The notes beneath the pieces were generated by a model. The model was not told the DNA's origin. It was given only the letters and a program-made list of their open reading frames with translations, and did not search any database. Positions 1 through 11,763 of a stretch of 64,000 nt of DNA are shown piece by piece. Source of the stretch: Cymbomonas tetramitiformis (taxonomy: Eukaryota; Chlorophyta; Pyramimonadophyceae; Pyramimonadales; Pyramimonadaceae); NCBI GenBank assembly GCA_001247695.2, contig LGRX02035158.1, positions 62,001-126,000 of the forward strand, written 5' to 3'. How positions within the stretch are numbered: position 1 is the first letter of the stretch; every line of letters begins with the position of its first letter. The translations under genes and the position numbers were made by a program.

Positions 1-160
1 GAAAACTGAGGTTTTCTTATCAGTCGGAGGCCTAAGAGGCCAGCTTCGTTGCTGAGAAGGCAATTGCCGTGTTCTGTGATTGTGTGGACTTTCTTGACAC
101 AGTAATTTTCAGCGTATATTTTCAGTTTATATATATTATATATTTTGATTATTTGGCAGT

Positions 161-979
161 ATGGAGTGGTATACACCGCCGCAGTTTTGGGCCAGAGGCG
201 TATCGATGATTTGCAGCAGCAACCAGCGTATGCAGCAGCGTTCGCAGCGTTTGATGGAGGGGATGAGTTGACTCAGCCGCAGACGAAGCCTTTGCGGCAG
301 ATGAACATGGCGACCGCGCGCCTTGCTGAGCTCAGGGGGCTCTCCATCAGGTTGCGTCTGGCGAGCGTAAGCGCCCTTGGGAGGCCGCTGTCGACCTATC
401 GCAGCTGCCTGAATCGGACAGACTCGAACTGACGCGCAATGACTCTGATGGCAAGGACAAGGACCTGCGTAAACAGTATCTGGAAACGCAGCACCACTTT
501 GTCGCCCACTTGGCTTCGCAATCGGCTCTCGCGGACGCGAAGAAGGCAATGGAAGGTGTGGATCTGCCAGAAACTGTCGCCTTGGCCTTCGAATTCTTAT
601 CCGACACAGCTGAGAAGGGCATAGTGCGTGCCAAGGCTCGCGCGAAGATTCTTGCCTTGGTTTCAGACAAGGGGCCGGAAGTTGGTTGGAAAATGTGTGA
701 GAAGTTGGAATGCAAGTCCTGTGTAGAGGACGAGGAGGAAGAGAAACTAATGCGTAAGGCAGAGAAAGAAGTTAAAGCGGAAAAAATGCAAGCAGTCCAA
801 ACCGCAGCAGCCAAGGGCCGAGCCCAACAGTTGGGCAGGGGTGCTCGCGATGGGCCCCGTTCTCCTCTTGACCCTGGGGCACCGCCTCCCCCTTCACCTC
901 ACCAGGCTGGACGTGGCAGCCACTTGCAATGTTGGAATTGTAATGAGTGGGGACACCACCAGAACGACTGCCCGCAGTG
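161..979 (+). pseudogene. DIRS-type gag with CCHC zinc knuckle, frameshifted
   Basis: The likely start is the ATG at 161 (protein begins MEWYTPPQFW). The reading frame changes at least twice before about 345. From there an open frame runs to the stop at 978-980. It ends with a zinc knuckle, CWNCNEWGHHQNDC (C-x2-C-x4-H-x4-C), typical of nucleocapsid parts of retroelement Gag proteins that bind the RNA. A Lys/Glu-rich stretch and a Pro-rich linker precede the knuckle. It lies directly upstream of an RT in the same orientation. Family assignment to DIRS rests mainly on that neighbour. Confidence 0.6.
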
Positions 980-1183
980 ACCAGGGTAGAGGACGTGGCA
1001 GAGGCCGTGGTTAGCCGAGTTGCTAACTTTATGTAACGTCACCATGGCGTAGTAAATGGCTTTGCGGAATGCTTAGCGGTTGAGGTGGAATGCCCAACCT
1101 TAATGGAACTTTTGGGACGAAGCCCTAATATTGTAATGAACTTTTAGCCCGCGGGCTGTTCGTCTTGTGATTCAGGTCTTGAA

Positions 1184-2880
1184 TTGTCTGAGGAAGAGGT
1201 CGGCGAGGCCGTACCCTTGTGTGAACAGGACGTGCCTGTGCCTCGCGTTGCGGGTAGACTTAGGGCGCGTGCCTCTTTTTGGCGGACTTTCGTGCGCTCT
1301 TCGTACGTGATGTCGGGGATCGAGAACGGTTTTCAACTGAAGTTTAAGAATGGCAAGGCACCGCCGAGGATGCACCTTCGTAATCACGCCTCTGCGTTGA
1401 AGCATACGACTTTTGTGACGAAAGCTGTGCAGGCGTGCGTGCTTATGGGTGCCTTGAGGGAGGCCCCAAGTAAGCCGCGGGTTGTTTTGCCTTTAATGGC
1501 GGACGCCTCGAGGGACAAGCTGCGGCTAATCTTCAACCGTAAGTGGCTTAATGCCTTCCTGCGTTTCCCTAAGTTTAAGTATGAACAGCTGCACGCTGCA
1601 GCCTTTCATAGACTTGCTTAGGCGGGGCGATGGATTTTTCTACTTCGACTAGAAGTCGGGGTATTATCACGTGGATTTGGATACACGAGATGTCTCGCAC
1701 GTATGTTGCTGTCGAGTGGTGTGGTAAGTGCTATGAGTTTTGTGTATTGCCTTTTGGACTCGCCCCGGCTTGCTGGGTTTTCACGAAGATCAACAAGGAG
1801 CTCGTAGGTAAGTGGCGGGCTCTCGGCTTCTGTGTTTACCCGTACGTGGATGATTTTGCTTTTGCTGTTCGGCCCCCCACTCTCACGGACCCCGCGGCTC
1901 TGGCTGTGCTGAGCCGTATTATGCAGAATGTGCGGGAGGCTGGTTGGCTCGTGGCTGAGGCCAAATCACAGCCGTTTTTCACCCGCATCCTAATGCATAT
2001 CGGCATAGGTATAAACCTAGAGGGAGGGGTCTTGTTCGTGTCTGACAAGGCACTGAGCAAGGTCAGAGCCTGTGTGTCATGTTGCGGCTGTTCCACAGGT
2101 ATGGTTGCCCTTGTCCCCTTGAGGCTCGTGGCTAAGTTTGCAGGTTTGGTCAATACTCAATGGTTTGTGATCGGGGTGCAGGCTGTTTGCTAGGAGCAAG
2201 GTCAGCTGCGGTGCTCATTGCTGACACTCTGACCTGGGGGTCTTGGGCCTCTTACGTCCCAGGCTCTGATGCCCTTCGTAGGGAGCTTGCGTTTTGGATG
2301 ACTGACGGCTTCCGTAGGCATCCGAGGGGCATCTGGGAGCCCAGAGGGGCGGTACGCCAGCTGGAGACAGTCCATGCAGACACCTCTGAGGTGGCATGAG
2401 TACATGGCTGGAGTTGTTTGCGGAAGGACCTGAGTTGGTTGACCACAGTTATCTGACTATGTCGGATAGACTTAAGTCTTCCACTCTCAGGGATCTTTGA
2501 TTCTCTCCGGGCTTTTGATGTTGCTGGCAGGCTACGAGGGAAGAGGGTGCTTGTCATATGTGACAACCAGGTTGTGCATTTTGTCATTGAGTCGGGCAGT
2601 AGGCATGAGGAGCTGCAGATGCTGGCATTGGAGGTGCATGACTTCTGTGCTGATCACGGGGTAGTTTTGTCCTCCCTCTGGATGGTTGCCCAGGGAGTTT
2701 GAGGCTCAGGTTGGTGCCCTCTCCAAGATCAAGGACCACGATGACTGCATGGCCAACCCGGCAATCTTTCGGTGGGCGAACCCGTGGATTCCCGGGGGGT
2801 GGAGGCACACCCGGGACAGGTCTGCAACTGATAAGAACTGTCTTGCATCTGGAATTCGGCGTTCAGTTCTGAATGCGTAA
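1184..2880 (+). pseudogene. DIRS-type reverse transcriptase and RNase H, multiply frameshifted
   Basis: The fragments are collinear in different plus-strand frames. At 1184-1621 there is an RT N-terminal part (MRLIFNRKWLN-like and FPKFKYEQL segments). At 1630-2193 the palm core appears: FCVLPFGLAPACWVFTKINK followed by YPYVDDFAFA, the YVDD-type catalytic box with both aspartates. The RNase H region runs about 2200-2640. At about 2680-2875 is a tail resembling the DIRS segment after RNase H (VPRE-like start, LSKIKDHDD, NPAIFRWA, then TDKNC), which normally leads into the element's own MT domain. The coding sequence stops near 2880, where the insert begins. Stops near 1620 and 2193 and frame changes make it non-functional. 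Confidence 0.7.
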
Positions 2881-3931
2881 TCGACTGTTCCCCGTTCCCC
2901 CCCGTTGCGGAGCGCTCGTGTAACAAAGACGACACGTCACGATCCCCGTTCATGCATCGGCCCAGAGCGGACCTGTCATCATAAATATGTAACGTTATTT
3001 TGCGTCTTCAGCGCAAACCACGAGGGAGGTTGGATCGAAACTCGAGAACCGAAACGCGAAGCGAAACCTTGCGATTCGTGTTCCGAGAACAGTACAGAAC
3101 GGCGAAGGAACCGTAGAATACAAGAGCTCACGGAGTTCGTGCAGCTATCACAAACCCTCATCACAGTGTGTAAAATATTAAGATATATTAAGCGGAGAAA
3201 GGTTTGTTGTAAAAAAAAGAGACCCTTGATATTAAATAGGGTGTCCGCAGGAGACACGGAAACCCATAGAGTGCGGTGCGTGGTGCTGGAGGTTCGACCC
3301 GTAAGATTCACAGGTGCGCCTCACAGGTATATGAGCGCACGTGTGCTTAAGTATGATGTTCGTCAATTTTGGATGTAATTTTTGACACCTGGAGCAGCCG
3401 GGGCACCTTCAGGGGCAGCGGTTCCGGGTGTCCCTTTCCCCAATAGGTAGCGAATTGAATGCTTTTGAAATGGGCGGCTGACGGATGGGACACCCAAGAA
3501 TGGTTGCAGTGATTTCCACTGCAACCTATTATTGGGATGGTTGATGGAGGATCTGACCATAACATCCGCCGGTGCATTTCAAATGCATACAACATACAGG
3601 AGGGCGAGTAGTGTAGTTGAATAGTAGGGGCGTAGATAGTGATGGGGGCTAGGGGCTCCCACATTACGTGATGTTTTAGTTTTTTTGAAGTTGGTTTCCT
3701 GTGTCGGTTGCACGGGAATGGGCGTCACCCCGTAGGTTTTATGTTTTAATTACACATAGGGAACATATTTTTACTGACGGTTGCAGGACATATGTAAATC
3801 TTTACTGGAATTGTCAGAGGTGGGCCTGTTTAGCTGCTAAAAAGGCCCACCTCTTAACACCTGGGGATTCGAGTTCCTGGTGTCGTTCTGACGGACTGGG
3901 GTGTGGTTGTTTTGTTCGCATGTAGGGAAAA
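2881..3931. other. Left part of an insert of unknown type; no gene recognised
   Basis: DIRS coding similarity ends near 2880 and resumes near 8130, so this is the start of inserted DNA. I see no convincing coding region. Two details: a GGTTCGACCC sequence at about 3291-3300, like a pol III B box, and a perfect 8-bp stem (GTGGGCCT with its complement) around 3820-3853. Neither is enough to call a SINE or RNA gene. I could not find matching terminal repeats for the whole insert. Confidence 0.4.
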
Positions 3932-5044
3932 ATGGTGAATAACAAAAGGAAACGATCAGATGTGCGTGAACGTGATACACATACTGAAAAAGATGTTTCC
4001 GGAGATTGTGCTGGCGGTGGTTCTACTACCTCAGGTGATATGGTCCGAACCCAGTTTACTCAGATGAGTACGTTGAGCTCAAGAGAGATCTTAGCATCTT
4101 TTTTGTTTAGAGGGTTCGTCTCATGCGCGCTCGCATGTTATTTAGTAGTCGAAAGGAACAGGGAAGACCCAGAGAATAACGAGCCCCTAGACTTTTATTT
4201 TCGTGAGAATAACGCGGATAACATATTATGTATCCGCACTGCATACGAGAGATATGTTCCAATGGGTAGATTGTTGCACGAAATGGCACACACCGAGTCA
4301 CCTTGTGACCGGCTTCCTGAAACCTTTTGTGAGGCAGAGGCACTTTTACGCATCACGGGCAATGGGAATAGGGTGTGGCAATGTGTCTTGACAAAATTTC
4401 CTGGGCAAAGAATCACCCTCTCCGATTTGAGTAGCGTGTGCCATGACCTGAAAGAGGCAGGAACATCTACGGTAGATGCGCGTGTTAAAGCCTGTACACC
4501 TTGGACGTCCGCTGAGAGTTGCCGGTGGTGGACTCCCATATGGATACTTGATCTTGTTAGGACTGTTTATGAAGATAGAATAGATTTAGATCCCTTCAGC
4601 GAGCGAGAGTGTAACCGTGAAAGGGTTAAGGCTAGGACGTATTACACAGAAAAACGCGACGGTTATGCTAGGCGAAATAGGTGGTTTTAAAAGGTATTTG
4701 CCAACCCTCCCGGTGGAACCACCGGGGGGAAGAGTAATATGGGAAGGGCTTTGAAGCGTGCGGTCAAGGAGTTTGAGGAAGGAAACGTGGAGTGTTGCAT
4801 TCTTTTGCTCAAAGCCTCTGTGGGATACCAGTGGTTTGAATTGGTGTACACACTACCACACGTGTTCCTTCGGGGAAAACCGTCGTTTTTTAATCCTGAG
4901 CGACCGGAAGTGGACTCCCCTACCCTTCATTGGTATGTTGTTGTTTATGTTGGAAACGACGTCAGTGGTTTCATTAATGTTTTTAAGGACGTGGGGTTCA
5001 TTCCAGGGGTAGGGGCGTCCTGGGCGTTCAACAAGTCTAGCTAG
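3932..5044 (+). pseudogene. Dam-family DNA N6-adenine methyltransferase with one in-frame stop
   Basis: The ATG at 3932 opens a frame to a TAA at 4688-4690, and the same frame continues to 5042. The N-terminal 190 residues are unrecognised. Around residues 190-250 is the phage/Dam-like signature: WWTPIWILDLVRTVY, IDLDPFSE, then VKARTYYTE. Immediately after the TAA comes FANPPGG, the NPPY-type catalytic motif IV (Gly in the last position here), then the C-terminal half with an LLLKASVGYQWF segment. Members methylate adenine in DNA and occur in phages and in DIRS-type retroelements. Here it lies in the 2.9-8.1 kb insert, not next to the DIRS RNase H. The single stop suggests recent inactivation or read-through. 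Confidence 0.72.
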
Positions 5045-6191
5045 GTTTGTTTTTTCCCATATCCCCACTGGAACCAGGTCGAGATTTCGTGCACCTATGT
5101 CTCCTACCTACGGCGGGGGGCCGCGGGGTGAGGGGTGGGGGGGTTTAGAGGCTCCACTGGACAACCTTGTCCACTTCCTGATGTTTTCAGAGGCCTTCGA
5201 GCAGCTCACCCCAAGCGTGCGGGATAGTTTGCATCTGAAAACCCGCCTGTCTTGCAGTGACCGGTACCACCCTCACCCTCCCTCCATTGTTCGTGTATTG
5301 TTTCAGCATGCTTGAACTCTTATACTTGCCCTCAATATATTTCATGCTTAGGCATCTCATAATATGTAACGTTTCTGAGTATGTGTGCCTTTCAATTCAA
5401 CAGAGCTTGCAACGGCTTCGAGGTTGCACTTCGTCTAGAAGTGCAAAACCGCCTGGAAGCTGGTGAACGGGAGGAGGCCATATTCTTGGTAATCTTGGTC
5501 ACCCCCCTAAGCTCCTACTCCTGGTTACAGGAGGGACAGTTGGCCGAGCTGGTTGGTGGCCAAGGCCCTTTTCATTGGCCACGCCGGGAGCACAAAAGAG
5601 TGTTTCTGGTATAACATGCGTGGGTGAAAGGTGTGCTCAGGAAGGAAATATTCGCGCGGTGATAAGCTACGCTATGGCAAATGGTCCAGAGGGCTATTAT
5701 TTTGGAGACACCACTATCGGTGAGTGCATGAGGATATTGTATAGCGTGGAAACGGAAGGACAAGGAAAAGAAAAAGACTGCCACGGCTGGAATCTCACCA
5801 AGAAAGCCGTAAGGCCTCTTAACTTAACTTTTTGCAAAAATAAAAGAAGTGCGTGGTGAAAAAGTGAGGTGGGTTGAATGCACAGCTCAAGAACTCGGTC
5901 AGGGTGAACTCGCGCAGCAAGCTACAGCAAAAACTATTTGCAGGGACCATTCAAGCTTACCCAGAGGCGTTTACTGGTGTTGGCAAGGACCGGGTATACA
6001 ACTATAGCATAGAAGGCTTACAAAGTATGAAACTATTCCAGCTATCTTTATTTTCTCTAGTCCTTTCTATGGTTCGTTTGGTTTATACTCACTTTTATTA
6101 TTACTCACACAGGTGCGTGGTGGAGAAAGAGCGCAGCTTCAGCTGAACACCCCCAGGTCGATCAGTGTGGAAACGACCTATTTGGGTCTAT
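5045..6191. other. Region after the Dam-type gene; no confident gene
   Basis: A short open frame at 5575-5859 (about 94 codons, several Cys, no recognised domain) may be part of a gene with introns, since GT/AG-like borders occur around 5840 and 6110. I could not assemble a model. The stretch 5090-5480 shows only weak open frames. Nothing else is supported. Confidence 0.35.
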
Positions 6192-7190
6192 TTAGAAGAA
6201 GGGATAAGTCTACATCGGGGGCCGACATTTCATTTAAATCCACATCAGGGGCCGACATCTCATTTAATCCCATCATCGGAATGGTTCATTTTAATCCCAC
6301 ATCAGGCGGACATCCCATTTTAATCCACATCAGGGGTAGACATGTCATTTAATCTACATCGAGTGACATGTCATTTTAATCTACATCGGGGGGCGACATC
6401 TCATTTTAATCCACATCGGGTGTAGACATCTCAGTTTAATCCACATCGGGGGTATGCATTACATTCAACGTAAGAATATAATGTAAACGAAATATAACTA
6501 TGCAAATCCAACCGGTAGATATGTAAATCATATCGCGATGAAAATATCTACCGGTTGGATTTGCAAAATAATGTTTTTTGGAGCGTCCAGCAGTGAAAAA
6601 CTATTTCATTTCGCCAAACAAGACAGTCTTTCATCGTTTGCGGCACCAAAAAAACATTATTTCTCAAATCCAACCGGTAGATATGTAAATCATATCGCGA
6701 TGAAAATATCTACCGGTTGGATTTGCAAAATAATGTTTTTTGGAGCGTCCAGCAGTGAAAAACTGTTTCATTTCGCCAAACAAGACAGTCTTTCATCGTT
6801 TGCGGCACCAAAAAAACATTATTTCGCAAATCCAACCGGTAGATATGCTCATCTTAATACGAGTTGCATATCTACCGGTTGAATTTGCGTAGTTATGTTC
6901 AATTGCATTATATCGTTGCGTGTGTCTTCTGTCTACGCATGCTATGAAATGTCAACCCCCGATGTGGATTAAAATGAGATGTCTACACCCGATGTGAAAC
7001 GTTTAGGCTTGTCAGCCCCCGATGTGGATTAAAATCAAATGTCGGCCCCCGATGTGGATTAAAATGGGATATACCCGATATAGATAAAAATCAAATATCA
7101 AACTGATAAATAATTAAATAAGTATCAGATAAGTGAATGTCGGCTGATGAACAAAATGAAATGTTGTTGTAGACTTATCCCTTAGAAGAA
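6192..7190. mobile_element. Mutator-like foldback element, 9-bp target duplication
   Basis: The element occupies 6201-7181. Its ends are inverted (GGGATAAGTCTACA at the left, its complement at the right) and it is flanked by the 9-bp direct repeat TTAGAAGAA (6192-6200 and 7182-7190). The arms are tandem copies of an approximately 30-bp unit containing CACATCGGGGGCCGACAT, in opposite orientation on the two sides. The centre carries a 162-bp direct repeat (see 6503-6880). It has no transposase. A 9-bp duplication is typical of Mutator-like elements, so a non-autonomous MULE foldback is the best call. Confidence 0.75.
6503..6880. repeat. 162-bp direct repeats with internal palindromes at the foldback core
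   Basis: Copies start at 6503 and 6665, with a third partial copy at 6827. Each contains the 20-bp palindrome-forming sequence CCAACCGGTAGATATG and its complement, and a longer inverted pair around TTTTTTGGAGC and GCACCAAAAAAA. The open frame 6538-6882 is only the translation of this repeat. Confidence 0.8.
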
Positions 7191-7845
7191 AGTGTTCGGA
7201 AGAAAGATGAAACTTCGATGGAGTATATCACACGCCAAACTCTAACTTTCATTTATGTCACATGTTGAAAGGCCTCCTTGGCCCAAGCTTAAGGTGGGCC
7301 ATCAGTAGAATATTAGGAACTCATCCATAAAGTCACAAGTTGTGGTAAGTATGCATTTCCTTGGTACTTTTGCTTGGTTAGAGTACACGTTTTTTTCAAC
7401 TAGTACTCACTTTGGCACTTTCGACGTGCAGACTGAGGTACCAAATACCTTGAGCAAGGAGTACTCAATAATTTTCACCCAAGTAAAAAGATGGAATATG
7501 GTACACTCACGTGTGAAGCTGGCGCAGTCAGCCAAGTGGCCTGCAACTTTAACAGAAATTCTTCAACACCAAAACACAATAGGAGTGAGAAGCATAGATG
7601 AGGAAGAAGAAGACTTTACTAGTCAGTGATAGTTGATAATGGAGACATTATGAGTACATACAAATGAAGTACCTGGTGTACTGTATGGTGTATTTTCTTT
7701 TTGTATTTGTATATACATATTTGAAAAGTTGCCTCCTTTACCTCTAGCCTTGTGTTCTGAAAGTTTACCTTTTTTATGTGTGGTGCATGATACACTTTCT
7801 TTGAATGCTTGAATACATCTTGAGCATATCACACCTGTCCTTCCA
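7191..7845. other. Region with a small acidic-tailed open frame, function unknown
   Basis: From about 7432 to 7629 a plus-strand frame of about 65 codons ends with an acidic tail (SIDEEEEDFTSQ). It is preceded by a pyrimidine-rich AG (CGACGTGCAG) that could be a 3' splice site, so it might be the last exon of a gene in the insert. There is no recognised domain. The flanking AT-rich sequence shows nothing else. Confidence 0.25.
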
Positions 7846-8013
7846 CCGTTCCCGTACCTAGGGCGTTCCAGGATCGTTCCCGTACCTGGAGCGTTCTAGG
7901 ATCGTTCCCGTACCTGGATCGTTCCAGGATCGTTCCCATACCTGGAGCGTTCCAGGATCGTTCCCATACCTGGAGCGTTCCAAGATCGTTCCCGTACCTG
8001 GAGCGTTCCCTCT
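7846..8013. repeat. 28-bp tandem repeat, about six copies
   Basis: The unit reads ATCGTTCCCGTACCTGGAGC plus GTTCCAGG, with single-base differences between copies. It lies near the right edge of the insert in the DIRS element. Downstream, 8014-8110 continues with related GATCCCG-rich sequence. Confidence 0.8.
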
Positions 8014-8192
8014 ACGATCGTGTAATTTCGCCGAAACCGGAACGATCCCGTAAGAAACTTCCCTCCCGGGATCGATCCCGTTCCGGATCACAAAAAGAGC
8101 GATCCCGGATCGCCTCGCCATTTCCCAGATGTGTGACCGACAGTGCAGGTGTCCCTTCTTTCAACAGTGCTTGGCACACAGGGTAGTAGGGC

Positions 8193-8562
8193 TTGTATCC
8201 TTGTGACTGGGGCAGGGGAATGAGATGGGGCAGCCATTCATGCAGGAGTCTTAGGCACGCTGGGGAGCAGTGGACTGGACTGCAGTTCTCCGCGACGGAC
8301 CCGTTGGAGATGCAGCTGCGGGCAGATATGCTCTTGGCGGTGTCTGGCACCCGTGAGGCGAGCACCATGCGGGGCTATGCCCGGGTGTACATACGGTATC
8401 AAGCATTCTGTCAGGACCGTGACCCTCCTAGGGTTCCTGTTGTTCCTGCGGACCCGGTGACCGTGGCTATGTACTTGCAATACATAGCCAATGCGGCCAG
8501 GACATTCTCTGTAGTGAAAACCGCTTCGGCTATGGTCTTCGCAACACATGACCTGGCTCTGT
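8193..8562 (+). pseudogene. Tyrosine recombinase, segment 1 (N-terminal core-binding domain)
   Basis: The frame holds an all-alpha SAM-like core-binding domain of the DIRS/Ngaro type: STMRGYARVYIRYQAFCQ, then VPADPVTVAMYLQYIA, then TFSVVKTASAMVFATH. Coding similarity stops at about 8562, where an insertion starts, and resumes at 11634. The upstream 60 bp may still be coding, but I cannot place a start. The upper limit of the intact protein is unknown. It is broken by insertion, not by an internal stop in this segment. Confidence 0.65.
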
Positions 8563-11500
8563 GTCCATTACCACCCGGTACACAACGATGTACCCAAGGC
8601 TCTTGGCTCTTGGGTACATCGATATGTACCCAAGCTTTTCTTCATATTTAAGGGATGCGAATATTCGCATTTGAGCTGGGAACGACATATATATGGACCC
8701 CGACTCGGTGGTCAACCCGCTGATATGCGACATGGGTCTCGAGGATTGGCCAATATATCGCTATAAGCGCCACAATACACAGCTTTCTGACAGCCCCCCC
8801 ATAAACGCAATACAGATATTCTATGACGGATGACACCCGTGAAGTGAAATTGGCCATTCCCAAGGCAAAGTGACCATTTTCACCTCCCGGGCGGCGTGCG
8901 TCATGAGCGATCCGGAGGGAATCATGCGAGAAGATGTCCGCTTTCACGATGTATTCGTTTACCGTAAGATTAGATATTGATGGAATATTATGTAATCCGA
9001 CGATCGTCAAAATTCACAAACACGCCATGTCGCCATCTGATGTCTCCAGGACAGTAGCACAGTGTCACGAGGTGACACGATGGAGTTTTCCAGTGTCGTC
9101 TTGTACAGAATCGTGTCGGTTTGTGCAATTTCTGTCCGTTTTTACGTTCTTACAGTGACAACAATGCCGTTTGCTAGTTATTAAGTATGGAAATCTAGGT
9201 TATCGGCTGCCCGCCCCAACTTTGTTGCGCTACTGCAGGCACACCCGCTTGTGATTTTAATCACATTACATGAAGTGCAATTTTTTTTCAACGTTCGTAA
9301 CGAATATAAATGTATTCACAAGGCGAATACCTTTCTTTTGAGCTCTTGATCGACCCCATCCGCAACCGCATCAGCTTCGTTTGCAGTCGCGACTGCAAGC
9401 TAAGTCGATGCGGTTCAAGATAGGGTCGACTAATTCGTTGCAGCTGAGGGGTTTTCGTGCGGTTTAGCGCAAGAAACTTACGGGATATATTCGTATCAAT
9501 ATTATGAATATATCCCGTAAGTTTCAGGGCATGCCGTCGAGTACGCTCGAAACGGTCACATCTTGACAAGAGGATAAATCTAAACCCAAAACGCCTCTTG
9601 TCAAGATGCGACTGTTTGAAGCATACTTAACGGCAGGCCCTGCAACTTCCGGGATATATTCATAATATTGTTATGAATATATCTGCCAGGTTTCGTGAGT
9701 TGGAGTGCACGACAACTCCAATTCTGCAAGGCAGTTTTGGGTTTGGGTAAATCAAAACCCAAAACGCCTCATGCCAATATGCGACTGTTTGAAGTATGCT
9801 CCAAGGTATGACCTGAAACTTCCAGGATATATTCATAATATTGTTATGAATATATCTGCCAGGTTTCGTGAGTTGGAGTGCACGACAACTCCAATTCTGC
9901 AAGGCAGTTTTGGGTTTGGGTAAATCAAAACCCAAACCCAAAACGCCTCATGCCAATATGCGACTGTTTGAAGCATGCTTCAAGGTATGACCTGAAACTT
10001 ACGGGATATATTCATCATATTGATACGAATATATCCCGTAAGTTTATTGCGCTAGAACGCACGAAAACCCCTCAGCTGCCGTGAATTAGTCGACCCTATC
10101 TTGAACCGCATCGACTTAACTTGCAGTGGCGACTGCAAACAAAGCTGATGCGGTTGCGGATGGGGTCGATCAAGAGCTCAAAAGAAAGGTATTCGCCTTG
10201 TGAATGCATGCGTATTCGTTACGAACGTTGAAAAACAATGTACTTCATGTAATGTGATTAAAATCACAAGGAGGTGTGCCTGCACTAGCGCAACAAAGTT
10301 GGCGCGGGCAGCCGATAACCTAGATGTTCATACTTAATAACTTACGAACGGCACTGCTGACTATGACGTTCAGCGTTTGCGACTGCGAGATGTGAATCTT
10401 TGAAACGCGGAGCAAATCTTTTGTCCCCAAAATGACCAAGTGACCTGATCCGAACCATTGCAGAAATTCAGGGAACTCGTGTTTGTGAAACCATGACGAA
10501 GTCCCTCGACACCACGATTAACTCGGCATCGTGACTAGGCAAGATCTGACGTTCTCAATCACCGGAATCGGAAATTCAAGTTTCGTTCGTTTGTAATCAT
10601 GGAACCTGATCCACGTCAGCAACATATTGTCGATCGACAGGGAATTAGGAATGCACGATTTAGAGATCTTCGACGGTTTAAATTGAATTGCAGAATCGAT
10701 GACAGTCACCCCCATCGCGTTCCATTGCGTTTGTAAAGACTGTGTCAGAATGCTGTGTACGCCCTAAGTGCCAACTTTTCAAAAAAAAAAAACATTTGTT
10801 TTTAAACAGTTTCCCCTCTTCGTTTCCAAGCTGTTTTCAAAGTGCATTTGGCAGTCTCCTTCGCGTCTGAAGCACATATTTTATTATATTCTAGGCATAC
10901 TACCGATACCTTTGGCCGGTTTTGGCAGGAGCGCCCCCCCATTTCGTCCCTGCCCTGCCCGTCTATCCGAAGTTCGTATTGACCTCGCGGGTTTCACGCC
11001 ATGTCACAGTCGACAGCTCGCAAAGAAGTGGGCGCCTTGCTCGCGGGTTTACCTTGCTCGTGGCGTAATACATGCAAATAATTCGATCGAACGTATTTAA
11101 AAAGGTTGCAAAAGCACGACGATACACACCCTGTGCACTCGGATATATCTCGAATGATGTGTAATAAGAAACCCTATGAAAATCACTGCGAGCATCAATA
11201 TTTATGACATGCGATCCTGATATAGGCATACGCTCACATGAGAGTAGGCAATACATTTGAAAGTTGTGGTGTCTACCATTCATAATATATCGACTTCGAT
11301 GTATACTTAAACTATAAAACACGGTAGTTTGGTCGAGATCGGCCATCGCAGGGTCCATACAGGTCAGCAAAGTCGATGTACCCAAGCGATGTACCCAAGA
11401 TTTTGGCCTCTTGAAAAACACAATAAATCTGAAAATGAGCGTCCCGAAAGGCTCCACCTAACCATGATAATCACCCAAAATACCTAAAGTGAGTGTTTGG

Positions 11501-11633
11501 GTACCTCAAGAGAGGTCTTATGGACAACATATTTTAGTAATATGGTCACCGGATCCGTATCGAGCACCCACATCACGTGTGTGCGTAGGTGACCTTGGGT
11601 ACATCGAGGTGTACCCAAGAAAGGGTAATGGAC
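8563..11633. mobile_element. Insertion with inverted ends (GTCCATTACC type) in the recombinase gene
   Basis: The left end (from about 8563, GTCCATTACCACCCGGTACA) is repeated inverted at the right end (to about 11633), with CGATGTACCCAAGG shared in both arms. The motif GATGTACCCAAG or its complement recurs near 8590, 8615, 8626, 11378, 11388, 11595 and 11612. No transposase is seen. Scattered short open frames have no recognised domain. I could not define a clean target duplication. It contains the foldback at 9175-10351. Confidence 0.55.
9175..10351. mobile_element. Long foldback with stacked palindromes
   Basis: Arms of about 350 bp are inverted: 9175-9530 against about 10000-10351 (for example CTAGGTTATCGGCTGCCCG at the left and its complement at the right). 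The centre has two direct copies of a roughly 140-bp unit with palindromes such as the one around TATGAATATATC, and repeated TTTTGGGTTTGGG with its complement. No gene. Inversion similarity weakens outside the arms, so the exact ends are uncertain. Confidence 0.7.
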
Positions 11634-11763
11634 ATCTGGTCCCTGCGGACCGGAACCCCACTGCCCACAGGCTGGTGGCAGCGGTGCGGGAGGCAGCTCA
11701 CAAGAGGCTGGGGAACAGACGGCTCAGCAGGAAGGAGCCGATGGAGTATGTTTTTGTGTTGCA
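11634..11763 (+). pseudogene. Tyrosine recombinase, segment 2
   Basis: After the 8.56-11.63 kb insertion the frame resumes with NPTAHRLVAAVREAAHKRLG and RRLSRKEPM, the linker between the core-binding and catalytic domains in DIRS-type recombinases. It stops at the 5-bp target duplication TTGCA (11759-11763) of copia element I. The frame continues on the other side of element I at 39813. Confidence 0.65.

Noticed and set aside
3820..3890. tRNA-like sequence with GGATTCGAGTTCC and an upstream hairpin
   Set aside because: No acceptor stem, D arm or anticodon arm can be folded around it.
7846..8013. Possible CRISPR-like array
   Set aside because: The units are contiguous without unique spacers and the setting is eukaryotic.
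2881..8130. The Dam-type gene as the MT domain of the DIRS element
   Set aside because: The DIRS reading frame after RNase H breaks at about 2880, 1 kb before the Dam gene, and recombinase sequence resumes only near 8.19 kb; the Dam gene has its own start and N-terminal part. A link is still possible but not shown.
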